This document shows positions 36,584 through 47,837 of a stretch of 64,000 nucleotides of DNA, piece after piece. A program made the position numbers and the translations under genes. The DNA lies in assembly GCA_024743435.1 (NCBI GenBank), contig JANSWO010000002.1, positions 310,001 to 374,000 on the forward strand, in the 5' to 3' direction. The notes beneath the pieces were generated by a model. It did not search any database. It was not told the origin of the DNA and saw only the letters and a list, made by a program, of their open reading frames with translations. Positions within the stretch are counted from its first letter, which is position 1; every line of letters begins with the position of its first letter. The DNA is from Pseudomonadaceae bacterium (GTDB lineage Bacteria; Pseudomonadota; Gammaproteobacteria; Pseudomonadales; Azotimanducaceae).

Positions 36584-38304
36584 TACCCAAAATTATCGAG
36601 CGGCCGGAGCTCACGCCGATGTTGGGCGACATGCACCCGGTACTAGCACGGGTCTATGCAAGGCGTGGCGTGGCGAGTGCCGAGGAGCTGAATCTGTCGC
36701 TAGCCAAGCTGCTGCCCGCAGGCGATATGTTGTCGATGGATGTCGCGGCAAAACGGGTTGTCGATGCGATCGAGCGTGACGAGAGGATCGTTATCGTCGG
36801 CGATTTCGATGCAGACGGCGCGACGGCAACGGCAATACTGATCGATTTTCTGCGCCGCATCGGCCATTTGAAGCTGGGTTTTTTAGTGCCGAACCGTTTT
36901 GACTTTGGTTACGGACTGACGCCGCCGATTGTCGACATTGCGCAACAGGATGGCGCTGAATTGATCATCACTGTCGATAATGGCATCGCCAGCGTCGACG
37001 GCGTTGAGCGAGCGCGAGAACACGGCATTGATGTGGTTGTTACCGATCACCACTTGCCCGGCCTCGAACTACCAGACGCGATTATCGTCAACCCGAATCA
37101 GGATGGTTGTGCGTTTGCCAGCAAAAACCTCGCGGGCTGTGGCGTCGCGTTCTATCTGGCAACGGCGGTTCGACGCATGCTACGGGAGGCAGACTTTTTC
37201 GCGAGCAGGGATGTGGCCGAGCCGAACCTCGCCACTCTTCTCGACCTGGTTGCACTAGGCACGGTGGCCGATGTTGTACCACTCGACTACAACAATCGTA
37301 TCCTCATCGAACAGGGCCTGCGCCGGATGCGCGCTGGCCTCGCGCGGCCCGGGATCGCCGCATTGCTGCAGGTAGCCAATCGTTCGAGCGCAAACCTCAC
37401 GGCCGGCGACCTGGCGTTCGCCGTGGCACCGAGATTGAACGCAGCGGGCAGGCTGGAAGATATGAGCATCGGGATTCGATGTTTGCTCGCAGAAGAACCC
37501 CGACAGGCGAGGGAACTGGCAACGGCATTAGACGAGCTCAATCGAACTCGCCGGGCAATCGAGGCGGACATGGTCGCCCAGGCGGAGTTGGCCGCCTCTG
37601 CCTATCACAACGTGGATCCGGATAGATCCGGCGTTTGCCTGTTCGATGAATCCTGGCATCAGGGCGTCGTGGGTATCGTGGCCGGACGGATTCGTGAGCG
37701 CCTGCACCGGCCCGTTATCGCGTTCGCGGAAGCCGGCGATATGGCCCCGGATGAGCTGAAAGGCTCAGCGCGCTCGCTGCCTGGGTTTCACATGCGCGAT
37801 GCGCTGGATCTGGTTGCTAAAGAGCACCCGGGTTTGATTCGTAAATTCGGTGGTCACGCTATGGCCGCCGGGCTCACGATCAAGCGAGTTCACTTCGATC
37901 GGCTTGCCTCTGCCTTTGCCGATATCGCCAAGCGTTTGCTGACCGAAGATATGTTGGCAGCCAACATCGTCACTGATGGATCGCTGGAAGCCAGTGAAGT
38001 GGACATGGAAACGGCTGAGCTACTGCGTCGGGGCGGTCCCTGGGGGCAGCATTTCCCGGAACCCTGTTTCGATAACGAGGTCGTCTTGGTCAATCGGCGT
38101 ACGGTTGGCGAGAAACACGAGCGATTGACGCTCAAGATCGAAGATCGGGTTGCAGCCGGGATTTACTTCAACTTTCCGTATGCCTCGCTAGGCGCAATCA
38201 AGGCGGGAGATCGACTTCGCTGTGTCTATCGGCTGGACGTAAACGAGTATCGAAACCAGCGCTCGCTGCAGCTGATGGTGGAGCACATGGAGCCGGCAGG
38301 GTAG
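36580..38304 (+). CDS. recJ: Single-stranded-DNA-specific exonuclease RecJ
   Basis: 5'-3' ssDNA exonuclease of recombination and mismatch repair. 574 residues with DHH-family motifs: GDFDADGATATAIL, the DHH box in VTDHHLPG, NPNQDGC, and the DHHA1 motif region KFGGHAMAAGLTI. C-terminal OB-type domain follows. GTG start overlapping the hom stop. prfB begins 43 bases downstream. Confidence 0.96.
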   Translation: MIPKIIERPELTPMLGDMHPVLARVYARRGVASAEELNLSLAKLLPAGDMLSMDVAAKRVVDAIERDERIVIVGDFDADGATATAILIDFLRRIGHLKLGFLVPNRFDFGYGLTPPIVDIAQQDGAELIITVDNGIASVDGVERAREHGIDVVVTDHHLPGLELPDAIIVNPNQDGCAFASKNLAGCGVAFYLATAVRRMLREADFFASRDVAEPNLATLLDLVALGTVADVVPLDYNNRILIEQGLRRMRAGLARPGIAALLQVANRSSANLTAGDLAFAVAPRLNAAGRLEDMSIGIRCLLAEEPRQARELATALDELNRTRRAIEADMVAQAELAASAYHNVDPDRSGVCLFDESWHQGVVGIVAGRIRERLHRPVIAFAEAGDMAPDELKGSARSLPGFHMRDALDLVAKEHPGLIRKFGGHAMAAGLTIKRVHFDRLASAFADIAKRLLTEDMLAANIVTDGSLEASEVDMETAELLRRGGPWGQHFPEPCFDNEVVLVNRRTVGEKHERLTLKIEDRVAAGIYFNFPYASLGAIKAGDRLRCVYRLDVNEYRNQRSLQLMVEHMEPAG

Positions 38305-38347
38305 ACTCGCGCGCCGTCGCCCACTGCGGCCCACACCGAGATTTCTG

Positions 38348-39446
38348 ATGGCTGAACTGACGGCCTTGCGAGAACAATTGCGTGACCTGAGCAATCGCTG
38401 CGGCGAGCTCCGGGGGTACCTTTGACTTTGACGAACGTAAAGCAAAGCTCGAAGAAGTAGATCTTGCCCTGGCAGAGTCTGATGTCTGGGACGATCCAGA
38501 CAAGGCTCAGGCCCTGAACAAAGAGCGATCCTCACTCGCCAGTGTCGTTTTTGGCCTTGAGGCGTTGGATGAAGCGCTCAGCGACGGTGGCGAGCTGCTG
38601 CAGATGGCAGCCGACGACAACGACGTCGAAGCACTGGCTGTGATCGAGGCGGAGTTTGCGGAGGTCGAAGTGAAGCTCGCAGCGCTCGAGTTCCGGCGTA
38701 TGTTTCGTGGCGACCTGGACGAGTCTAACGCGTACCTAGAAATCCAATCCGGCTCGGGCGGTACCGAGGCTCAGGACTGGGCGGATATGTTGCTGAGGAT
38801 GTATCTGCGCTGGGCCGAAAAGCACGGCTTCGATGCGACCGTCACCGAGCTATCCCCAGGGGATGTGGCGGGTATCAAGAGCGCCACGGTTGAGATTTCG
38901 GGAGACTACGCCTACGGCTGGTTGCGCACCGAAACGGGTGTGCATCGTCTGGTGCGTAAGTCACCGTTCGATTCCGGCAATCGGCGTCATACATCGTTCG
39001 CCTCGGCGTTTGTTTCCCCACAGATTGATGACGACATCGAAATTGAGATCAACCCGGCCGATGTTCGGGTGGATACCTATCGAGCGAGCGGAGCGGGCGG
39101 TCAGCACGTTAACCGGACCGATTCCGCAGTACGTCTGACACACCTGCCGACGGAGACCGTAGTGCAATGCCAGAGCGAGCGTTCCCAGCATCAGAACAAG
39201 GATCGCGCCTACAAGCAGCTGCGTGCGAAACTCTATGAGCTGGAACTTCAATCCCGACGAGCTGAGCAGCAACGCGTCGAGGATGCGAAAGCCGATATCG
39301 GCTGGGGCAGCCAGATCCGATCCTATGTCCTGGATCAGAGCCGCGTTAAAGACCTGCGCACTGGCGTCGAACGCAGTGACCCGAATGTTGTGCTCGACGG
39401 TGATCTGGGTGAATTCATCGAAGCGAGCCTGAAAGCCGACGTATAA
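38348..39446 (+). CDS. prfB: Peptide chain release factor 2, with programmed +1 frameshift
   Basis: Terminates translation at UGA and UAA. The first 25 codons ([20 protein letters not shown]...) end at an in-frame TGA at 38423-38425. Skipping one T joins GACTTTGACGAACG in the +1 frame and restores the family sequence to the stop at 39446. The slip site has the classic layout: an internal Shine-Dalgarno-like CGGGGG three bases before CTT-TGA-C. Downstream are the codon-recognition region (here around [15 protein letters not shown]) and the catalytic [12 protein letters not shown] loop. lysS follows, as in most gammaproteobacteria. Confidence 0.97.
38411..38426 (+). promoter_or_regulatory. prfB: prfB autoregulatory frameshift site
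   Basis: CGGGGGTACCTTTGAC: Shine-Dalgarno mimic, slippery CTT and a UGA with C in the +4 position, the weak termination context recognised by RF2. Low RF2 favours frameshifting, so the protein controls its own synthesis. Confidence 0.95.
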
Positions 39447-39578
39447 CGCCGAGAAGAGCGGAAGCGTTGCGCACAACACCGACAAGAGCGCCCAGATACG
39501 CTTGCTGACGTGAAACGCTAACCTTGCCTTCTACCTTGAACCCAAACCGACCAACGCTGAACAAAGAGACTGACTACA

Positions 39579-41090
<1,512 letters not shown>

Positions 41091-41096
41091 GCCGCA

Positions 41097-41786
41097 ATGG
41101 TGCAACTGGAGTCCAGCTGGCTGGAAGCACTGCAGGGCGAGTTCGACGCCTCCTATATGGCGGAACTGCGTGCGTTTCTCGTTGCCCGCAAACAGCGAGG
41201 CGAAGTCATCTACCCCAAAGGTGATGAGTATTTTGCTGCGCTGAACGCAACGCCGCTGCCAGCAGTCAAGGTTGTCATTCTCGGCCAGGACCCATACCAC
41301 GGACCCGGTCAGGCTCATGGTCTTTGTTTCAGCGTTCGCCCGGGCATCTCGCCGCCGCCGTCGCTGCAGAACATCTTTAAAGAGATTCGCGAAGACCTCG
41401 GTTCAGACGGCGTCGATCTGGCGAGTGGCAACGGTTGTCTCAACACCTGGGCACGGCAGGGCGTGCTGTTGCTCAACTCCGTGCTCACGGTATCCCATGG
41501 CCAGGCAGCGTCGCATCAGGGGCAGGGGTGGGAACGCTTTACCGATGCGGTCATCGCTGCGGTGAATCAGCAGTGCGAGCACGTTGTGTTTGTACTGTGG
41601 GGCAGTTACGCCCAGAAGAAGGCGGCGTTTGTTGATTCAGAGCGACACTGCATCCTGACAGCGCCGCACCCATCGCCGTTGTCGGCGCATCGTGGCTTCT
41701 TTGGCTGCCGACACTTCTCGAAAGCCAATCACTATCTGCAACAACATGGCCGCGAACCAGTTGACTGGCGGCAGATCGGGGAATGA
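41097..41786 (+). CDS. ung: Uracil-DNA glycosylase, family 1
   Basis: Removes uracil from DNA. 229 residues with the water-activating loop VVILGQDPYHGPGQAHGL, LLLNSVLTVSHGQAASH and the minor-groove loop HPSPLSAHRGFFGC. Six bases after lysS on the same strand, possibly co-transcribed; convergent with the HDOD gene. Confidence 0.97.
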   Translation: MVQLESSWLEALQGEFDASYMAELRAFLVARKQRGEVIYPKGDEYFAALNATPLPAVKVVILGQDPYHGPGQAHGLCFSVRPGISPPPSLQNIFKEIREDLGSDGVDLASGNGCLNTWARQGVLLLNSVLTVSHGQAASHQGQGWERFTDAVIAAVNQQCEHVVFVLWGSYAQKKAAFVDSERHCILTAPHPSPLSAHRGFFGCRHFSKANHYLQQHGREPVDWRQIGE

Positions 41787-41807
41787 CGACTGCGCTTACG
41801 CCGAACC

Positions 41808-42644
41808 CTATTTGAAGACGGCCATTGCTGCTTCCAGTTCGGCGGACAGATCTTCCTCGTCCTCTTCCGGCAATTCGTTATCAAGACCGAGATTGGCAAA
41901 CGCCTGCACGCTCTGCGGGTCGATCTCGCCGTGCGGATGACCGCTGCCCTGGCGAGCCTGGATGTTTGCGACGATCACGATGTCGATGTAATCCGTGTCG
42001 CTGTTGTTCCGGTCAAATTTCAGGTAGTTGTTTGGGATGCCAGCGATTTCCACCGGAAATTCCCAGCTGGTGAGGATCATGGTGCCCAGTGAGCCGTGCA
42101 TCGAGTCGATGACCCGGTCAAGCGTCATGCTGTCGGGTATCAGATTTCCATGTTCTTCGGCCCAAGCGAGAATAGGCAGCGTGCCAATATTGTGCAGGAG
42201 GCCACCGAGGGTTGCCTGATCCGGCGACAGATTGGAGTAGTGCTTCGCGAGCACGCCTGCGATCGCCGCGACCTGAGTGGCGTGATTCCAGATCTCGCGC
42301 ATCTTGCGGTCGATCATGTCTGACGTCGCCTGAAACATTTGCTGCATGGCCAATCCGGTCGCCACGTTAGCGGCATACACCACACCAATGCGACTGATCG
42401 CCATGTGCAGATCTTCAATCGGACGAGTAGCCCGGAACATGGGTGAGTTGGCTAACTTGACCAGCTGAGCCGACAGCGATGGATCGTCCGCGACGACATC
42501 GACCAGGGCGGCCGCACTCACGTCGTCATCCTCGGCGACTTCGCGAATCTTCAGTGCGACTTCGGGCAGTGTGGGAAGGTCCAGCTCATCCGAGGCAATT
42601 GCGGATTTGACCTGGTCGTGGATCGCCTGGGCGGCTTGACTCAT
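41808..42644 (-). CDS. HDOD-domain protein
   Basis: 278 residues, almost entirely one HDOD domain: LPTLPEVALKIREVAEDDDV, LVDVVADDPSLSAQLVKLAN, and HATQVAAIAGVLAKHYSNL with LLHNIGTLPILAWAE in the HD-like part. The fold is a degenerate HD phosphohydrolase linked to signalling; no output or GGDEF domain is attached. The C-terminus is a run of acidic residues (LPEEDEEDLSAELEAA). Regulatory role only inferred. Confidence 0.85.
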   Translation of the reverse strand: MSQAAQAIHDQVKSAIASDELDLPTLPEVALKIREVAEDDDVSAAALVDVVADDPSLSAQLVKLANSPMFRATRPIEDLHMAISRIGVVYAANVATGLAMQQMFQATSDMIDRKMREIWNHATQVAAIAGVLAKHYSNLSPDQATLGGLLHNIGTLPILAWAEEHGNLIPDSMTLDRVIDSMHGSLGTMILTSWEFPVEIAGIPNNYLKFDRNNSDTDYIDIVIVANIQARQGSGHPHGEIDPQSVQAFANLGLDNELPEEDEEDLSAELEAAMAVFK

Positions 42645-42827
42645 GAACTGTGCTCAATGGATTGCGTTGGTTCGTTTGAGTATAGGTAACGCTCTGAGAT
42701 TGCCTGCCTTTGGAGCAATTTTTTTCGTAATTATTGGCGGCCGATTATGCGCTGCGTCACAGATCGCTCGTCTGGCTGGCCTGAACTAGCTGAGGGTCAG
42801 CCGACGCTGGCGCATCGGTGGCCTGGC

Positions 42828-43682
42828 TCAGTGCCCAATGCCGGCTTGAGAGGGTGCGCTGACGCTATAGCTCGCCTCTGGCGCTTTGCTGATGAAGCTC
42901 GTTGCATCGATGCCTGCGACCGCGAGCGCTTGTCCAGTTGCGGGTCTGACCAGGACGAGATTTCCTACTTCGCGCGCGCTGTCGGAGTCGTCCGCAAAAA
43001 GCGGGCAGCCGATCTGTGGCGACGCCGTGTCGCTGGCAGTGGCGTAAGTCACGGTCAGCAGGTGGCGTTTTACCGCGCCGCGATGCTCCACCCGAGCGAC
43101 GATCTCCTGGCCGAGGTAACAGCCTTTACTGAACGAAACCGCTTCGTGTTCGAGCAGCCCAAGCATCTGGGGCAGGTACTGCTCACTAGCCTGCGCGCCC
43201 ACCCAGCCTAGCTGCGAATCGATCAGCAGCGCATGCCAGGCGTCAGTCCCATCGGTGACCTCATCGATAGACGCTGTCGTGTTAGTGCTCACGAAGCATC
43301 GCTCCGCGGAACGGTTCTGTCCGAGACTGGCAGGCAGTACGTCGCCTTGTAGCTCGGGTTTAGCATCGGCGCCGCTGACGAAAAACAAGGGTTGTGCGGG
43401 GTTGCTCAGCTCGCACTTGGCGAACATCAGATATTTTGCGAGAAAGCTCGCGAGCATTTCGGCGATGTCTGTCGATACCGCGAGTTCTATCAGCTCACTA
43501 TTGACCTGGCGCAGCAGAGTGGTCGCGACCACGCGGCCTTTCAGATTGGTGAACGCGCTGATTGACCAGTGTCGCTCGACAGTATCGACATCGCTGGTCA
43601 CGTACCCCTGGAGAAAGCTCGCGCAATCCGGGCCCTCAAGCCTGAGCAGAGTCAGATCTGAAAGTGAAGCTCTCGATGTCAT
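42828..43682 (-). CDS. ygfZ: YgfZ/GcvT-domain folate-binding protein
   Basis: Tetrahydrofolate-binding protein needed for repair or assembly of some Fe-S enzymes. 284 residues of GcvT-like fold with the hallmark KGCYLGQEIVARVEHRGAVK, including the conserved cysteine. The ATG at 43682 was chosen; a TTG seven codons upstream would also work. Divergent from sdhE, a common gammaproteobacterial pairing. Confidence 0.92.
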   Translation of the reverse strand: MTSRASLSDLTLLRLEGPDCASFLQGYVTSDVDTVERHWSISAFTNLKGRVVATTLLRQVNSELIELAVSTDIAEMLASFLAKYLMFAKCELSNPAQPLFFVSGADAKPELQGDVLPASLGQNRSAERCFVSTNTTASIDEVTDGTDAWHALLIDSQLGWVGAQASEQYLPQMLGLLEHEAVSFSKGCYLGQEIVARVEHRGAVKRHLLTVTYATASDTASPQIGCPLFADDSDSAREVGNLVLVRPATGQALAVAGIDATSFISKAPEASYSVSAPSQAGIGH

Positions 43683-43777
43683 GGCCTGGGTTGCCTCGAT
43701 CAATAATCGTTACACTGAACCTTCAACGCCGCCCGCAGCGATGGGTGGGAGCGTTCAAGGGATTATGGAGACAAATC

Positions 43778-44041
43778 GTGACCACTGACGAGGCCCAAAG
43801 CAACCGAGTGTTCTGGCGAAGCCGGCGTGGCCTGCTGGAGCTTGATCTGCTGTTGGTGCCGTTCGCTGAAGGACCGTATGCAAACCTTGCCGCCTCTGAG
43901 CAGGCCAACTACGCGTCCATGCTCGATTTTGAAGATATGGAAATCTATGCCTGGATTGCAGGCCGTTCCGAACCGCCAGAGCAGTTCAACAGCGTCATCG
44001 ACGTTATTCGCCAGCATCACGGTATGAAGGTTGATCGGTAA
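43778..44041 (+). CDS. sdhE: Succinate dehydrogenase assembly factor SdhE
   Basis: Promotes covalent FAD attachment to SdhA. 87 residues, family-sized, with the RGLLELDLLL motif (Arg-Gly-x-x-Glu) and the helix SMLDFEDMEIYAWI. GTG start preceded by TGGAG; longer upstream versions have no family sequence. Followed after 16 bases by the ygfX-like gene. Confidence 0.93.
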   Translation: MTTDEAQSNRVFWRSRRGLLELDLLLVPFAEGPYANLAASEQANYASMLDFEDMEIYAWIAGRSEPPEQFNSVIDVIRQHHGMKVDR

Positions 44042-44057
44042 CCGCTAGCCTATCGAC

Positions 44058-44474
44058 ATGCCTGACCGTAGTTGGATGAGCGGGCTGCCCGTCACCCTAC
44101 GTGCGCTGTTCTGGCTCTTCGGCGTTTTACTGGTTGGCCAGTTCTGGCAGCTCGATCAGCCGCTATTTGCGCTGCTTGCTGCGCTGTTGACCGTTCTGTC
44201 AGCTTACTCGCTGGATCGGGCATGCCGATTCCGATGCGAGCTATCCGGCGGGGAACTGCCCGTTGCCCGGCTCGCGCAACGTGTTGCTTCGTGCTGGCGA
44301 TGTGGGCCTTTGGTGCTACTGACACTGCGGCAAGAGGATCAAAGAAGAGGCCGGGGTTGCGTGCCTGCGTGCTTATCTCGACGCACCGTTAAACTAGTCT
44401 GGGTCACAGGCGAATTCGATGAGCGTGGCCGCAAACTGCTGCGGGAACTCAGGCTCTCCAAGCGGGCTCACTGA
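44058..44474 (+). CDS. ygfX: YgfX-like small inner-membrane protein
   Basis: 138 residues: two hydrophobic segments (about 14-30 and 34-50) then a soluble half ending in WVTGEFDERGRKLLRELRLS, the pattern of YgfX (CptA). The E. coli homologue is encoded with sdhE and was reported as a cell-division-affecting toxin; that role is not assumed here. Call rests on size, topology, C-terminal pattern and position after sdhE. Convergent with nadB. Confidence 0.68.
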   Translation: MPDRSWMSGLPVTLRALFWLFGVLLVGQFWQLDQPLFALLAALLTVLSAYSLDRACRFRCELSGGELPVARLAQRVASCWRCGPLVLLTLRQEDQRRGRGCVPACLSRRTVKLVWVTGEFDERGRKLLRELRLSKRAH

Positions 44475-44517
44475 TCACCGGTGAGGCCCAGGCGCCAGGC
44501 GCTCCCAGCCCTCTCAT

Positions 44518-46158
44518 TCAACCATTCTGCGGCACATTCAGCGGGTCGTGCTGAGAAGGGTGCAGGATGGTTGCGGTGGCCGTCTCGCTCAATTCGGGAT
44601 GATCCAGATTGAAATGCAGGCCGCGACTTTCCTGACGCAGCTGGGCGGAGCGTACGATCAGAGCCGCAACTTGCACCAGGTTGCGCAGCTCGATCAGATC
44701 GTTGCCGACGCGGTAGTTGCTGTAGTACTCGTGAATCTCCTGCTTCAACAGCTCGACGCGTCGCGCGGCTCGTTCCAGACGCTTGTCGGTGCGCACGATG
44801 CCCACGTAGTCCCACATGAAGCGGCGCAGCTCTTCCCAATTGTGCGATAGCACGACGTCTTCATCTGAATCGGTTACCTGACTTTCATCCCAGTGCGGAA
44901 TCAGTGTATTTGCTTGGTTGGCAGGTGGTAGACCGCGAATATGAGCCGCCGCGGATCGGGCGTAGACGAGGCATTCGAGTAGCGAGTTGCTGGCCAGGCG
45001 GTTAGCGCCGTGCAATCCGGTGCAGCTGGATTCGCCGATCGCATACAAGCCCTCCACATCGGTGGCGCCGTTATCGTCAACCACTACGCCGCCGCAGGAG
45101 TAGTGTGCCGCCGGCACAACGGGTATCGGCTCCTTGGTGATGTCGATGCCGAATTGCAGACATTGTCCGGCGATGGTTGGAAAGTGGCTCTTGATGAACT
45201 CCGCGGGCCGATGGGAGATATCCAGGTAGACGCAGTCGTCACCGAGGCGCTTCATTTCGTGGTCTATAGCGCGCGCGACAATGTCTCGAGGTGCCAGCTC
45301 GCCGCGGTCATCGAAGCGCTTCATGAACAGCTCACCGCTCGCCAACTTCAATACTGCGCCTTCGCCTCGCAGCGCTTCGCTGATGAGAAAGGATTTTGCG
45401 TGCGGGTGAAACAGGCAGGTTGGATGGAACTGGTTGAACTCCATGTTGGCGACGCGTGCGCCGGCCCGCCAGGCCATGGCGATACCGTCCCCCGTCGCGC
45501 CATCCGGGTTTGATGTGTAGAGATAGACCTTGCTCGCGCCGCCGGTCGCCAGTATCACCGCGTTCGCTTGAAAGACCTCTACGCGGCCTTGATCGGCGTT
45601 GTACACGTAGGCCCCCAGGCAGCGCCTGCGGCGGCTAGTAGAGAGACTGCGGCTGTCGCCTGCCGCGGGCGTGCTGATGACGTCGATGGCCATGCGTCGT
45701 TCGAGCACGTCGATACGAGGATGATCCAGCGCCCGCTCCGCAAGCGTCTTGGCAAGCGCTGCTCCGGTAGCGTCGGCCACATGCAGAATGCGCCGGAAAG
45801 AGTGGCCTCCCTCCTGGGTCAGGTGGTAGCCGTCGTCTTCACCGTCCCGATCGAACTCAACCCCCCAGTCGATGATCTGATCGATTGCCGCGCGGGCGTT
45901 GCGAACCGTATGGCTGACGGCGGCCTCATCGCAAAGACCAGCTCCAGCGATGAGCGTGTCCTGAACATGAGCGGATTCGGAGTCCGCCGGGTCCGTAACG
46001 GCCGCTATGCCGCCCTGGGCCCATGGGGTGGACCCCGTGCTGAAGTCGCCTTTACTCAATACGGTAACCCGATGGTCGTCCGCGAGATTCAGTGCCGCGG
46101 TGAGGCCGGCGGCGCCAGCGCCAATAACGAGCACGTCTGTTGCAAATCTTTGACTCAT
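44518..46158 (-). CDS. nadB: L-aspartate oxidase
   Basis: Oxidises aspartate to iminoaspartate, first step of NAD synthesis. 546 residues with the FAD-binding start [16 protein letters not shown], active-site strands [35 protein letters not shown], and [20 protein letters not shown]. The start at MSQRFATDV was chosen since this is where family similarity begins; the frame stays open far upstream. Divergent from rpoE. Confidence 0.96.
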   Translation of the reverse strand: MSQRFATDVLVIGAGAAGLTAALNLADDHRVTVLSKGDFSTGSTPWAQGGIAAVTDPADSESAHVQDTLIAGAGLCDEAAVSHTVRNARAAIDQIIDWGVEFDRDGEDDGYHLTQEGGHSFRRILHVADATGAALAKTLAERALDHPRIDVLERRMAIDVISTPAAGDSRSLSTSRRRRCLGAYVYNADQGRVEVFQANAVILATGGASKVYLYTSNPDGATGDGIAMAWRAGARVANMEFNQFHPTCLFHPHAKSFLISEALRGEGAVLKLASGELFMKRFDDRGELAPRDIVARAIDHEMKRLGDDCVYLDISHRPAEFIKSHFPTIAGQCLQFGIDITKEPIPVVPAAHYSCGGVVVDDNGATDVEGLYAIGESSCTGLHGANRLASNSLLECLVYARSAAAHIRGLPPANQANTLIPHWDESQVTDSDEDVVLSHNWEELRRFMWDYVGIVRTDKRLERAARRVELLKQEIHEYYSNYRVGNDLIELRNLVQVAALIVRSAQLRQESRGLHFNLDHPELSETATATILHPSQHDPLNVPQNG

Positions 46159-46332
46159 GTAGGGAATCTTACCCTCTGGGCGTTGTCGAAGGGTCACAGG
46201 CGAGCAATAACAACGTCGAGGGTGTAGCGAGTGTCGACAGGTCTGACAATGGTGGTGGGATCGAATTTCGAGGCAGCCAGCCCAAGTCGCGGCGTTCGTT
46301 GCTACCATGCGGAGCACAAGAGGACAGGGGCC

Positions 46333-46950
46333 TTGGCGGCGTTGGCGAAAGATACCGACTCGGAATTGGTGCGGAGAGTACAAAAGGGCGACAAACGCGC
46401 TTTTGACCTGCTGTTCGGACGCTATCAGCACAAAATCCTGTCGCTGGTGCGCCGCTACGTGGCCGATGAAAAGGAGGCCGAGGATGTTACGCAGGAAGCC
46501 TTCATAAAGGCCTATCGAGCGTTGCCGCGCTTCCGTGGCGATAGCCAGTTTTTCACCTGGGTGTATCGAATCGCGATCAACACCGCCAAAAACCACCTCG
46601 TGTCGCGCTCGCGCAGGCCGCCCAGCAGTGATGTCGATCCGGAGGAAGCGGATTTTTACGACGGTTCCGAGCCCTTGCGGGAACTTGAGAGCCCAGAGAG
46701 GGCTCTTAGCACCAGTCAGCTTGCCGCTGAGATTAACGCGGCTATCGCTGATCTACCTGATGATCTACGCAGTGCCGTGACCCTGCGTGAGTTCGACGGC
46801 ATGAGCTATGAGCAGATTGCCCAGGTTATGGATTGTCCCGTTGGCACCGTCAGATCGAGGATCTTCCGAGCGAGAGAGGCTATTGAGGTGAGGATGCGGC
46901 CGCTGCTCGAAGGCAGTGCCGAAGTCTCCGAAGCCCAGGCGCCCACATGA
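46333..46950 (+). CDS. rpoE: RNA polymerase sigma-E factor (RpoE/AlgU)
   Basis: ECF sigma factor for envelope stress. 205 residues: region 2 with [20 protein letters not shown] and [38 protein letters not shown]; region 4 with [20 protein letters not shown] and [14 protein letters not shown]. The best start is a TTG at 46333 after AGGACAGGGG; no in-frame ATG fits, and an upstream GTG would add 34 non-family residues. First gene of the rpoE-rseABC set. Confidence 0.92.
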   Translation: MAALAKDTDSELVRRVQKGDKRAFDLLFGRYQHKILSLVRRYVADEKEAEDVTQEAFIKAYRALPRFRGDSQFFTWVYRIAINTAKNHLVSRSRRPPSSDVDPEEADFYDGSEPLRELESPERALSTSQLAAEINAAIADLPDDLRSAVTLREFDGMSYEQIAQVMDCPVGTVRSRIFRAREAIEVRMRPLLEGSAEVSEAQAPT

Positions 46951-47181
46951 GGTCAGGCGCCCATATGAGGGAAGTGCAATTCTGCCGCACGTCGAATGCT
47001 CAGAACGATCGAGCGCCAGGCAGTCGAGAACAGGTACGCAAAGAACGAATCGAGAAAGAACGGATCGAAAGAAAACGGTTCAAAGAATATCGAACAGATA
47101 TAACACGAGTTAGTGGAACTAGCGGTAGGCAGCAGTGGGCAACCACTCGCTGCCTCGATGAATACACCGGTGAATGCAGAC

Positions 47182-47832
47182 ATGACTGATAAGTTAAAGG
47201 AATCGCTTTCTGCGGTTATCGACGGAGAAGCAGACGAGTTCGAGTTGCGTCGGGTCTTGGATGAGGCCGCGCGCGACGAAGAACTGACGGAAACCTGGCA
47301 TCGCTACCATCTGATCAGCACGATTATGCGTGGCGAAGAGGTGGCCGGAGCCGGTCTTCGTGGCTCCGTGCTCGCGGCGATGTCCGATGAGGAGGAAGCG
47401 CAGGCCAGCGAGGGGTTGTCACTGGTGTCGACTAGCCCCTCGTCTACCAAAGAGGCCGCAAACGATACTCGCCGCTCACGAGCCTGGGGTCCAATGCTGG
47501 GCACCGCAGTCGCGGCGGCCGTTGCAATGGCCGTTGTCGTATTCGTTGATCCTGGCAGCCAGTCTGAGCTACCGGCTGTCGCGGATGCGCCAGCGCTTGA
47601 GTTGGTAACGCCGCCGTCAACGTCATCGCCCGCAGCCATCCTGGCGAGCGATACGCGCGCGGCAGATGCACAACGTACACAGGCGTATCTCATTCACCAT
47701 GTTCAGCAAACCGCGATGAATCGTGGCCGCGTTGTCTCGTTCGCGAAGGTGGCGACCTATGAGCAAGGTGCTGGCGAACAGCCGGTGAACGATTCGCCGA
47801 ACGAATCAGCTCAACAGCGGAGTCAGCGCTAA
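47182..47832 (+). CDS. rseA: Anti-sigma-E factor RseA (MucA)
   Basis: Inner-membrane protein that holds sigma-E until cleaved by DegS and RseP. 216 residues from MTDKLKESLSAVIDGEADEF, the usual N-terminal sigma-binding domain with WHRYHLISTIMRGE. One transmembrane helix at about residues 104-123 and a periplasmic tail with HHVQQTAMNRGRVVSFAKV. An earlier ATG (47158) would add eight residues. The 231-base gap after rpoE holds a purine-rich stretch but no recognised gene. Confidence 0.9.
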   Translation: MTDKLKESLSAVIDGEADEFELRRVLDEAARDEELTETWHRYHLISTIMRGEEVAGAGLRGSVLAAMSDEEEAQASEGLSLVSTSPSSTKEAANDTRRSRAWGPMLGTAVAAAVAMAVVVFVDPGSQSELPAVADAPALELVTPPSTSSPAAILASDTRAADAQRTQAYLIHHVQQTAMNRGRVVSFAKVATYEQGAGEQPVNDSPNESAQQRSQR

Positions 47833-47837
47833 CCTCG

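Noticed and set aside
44058-44474. Toxin-antitoxin system formed by ygfX and sdhE
   Set aside because: SdhE is primarily a flavinylation factor and the toxin role reported for the E. coli homologue is not readable from sequence; left as a family call only.
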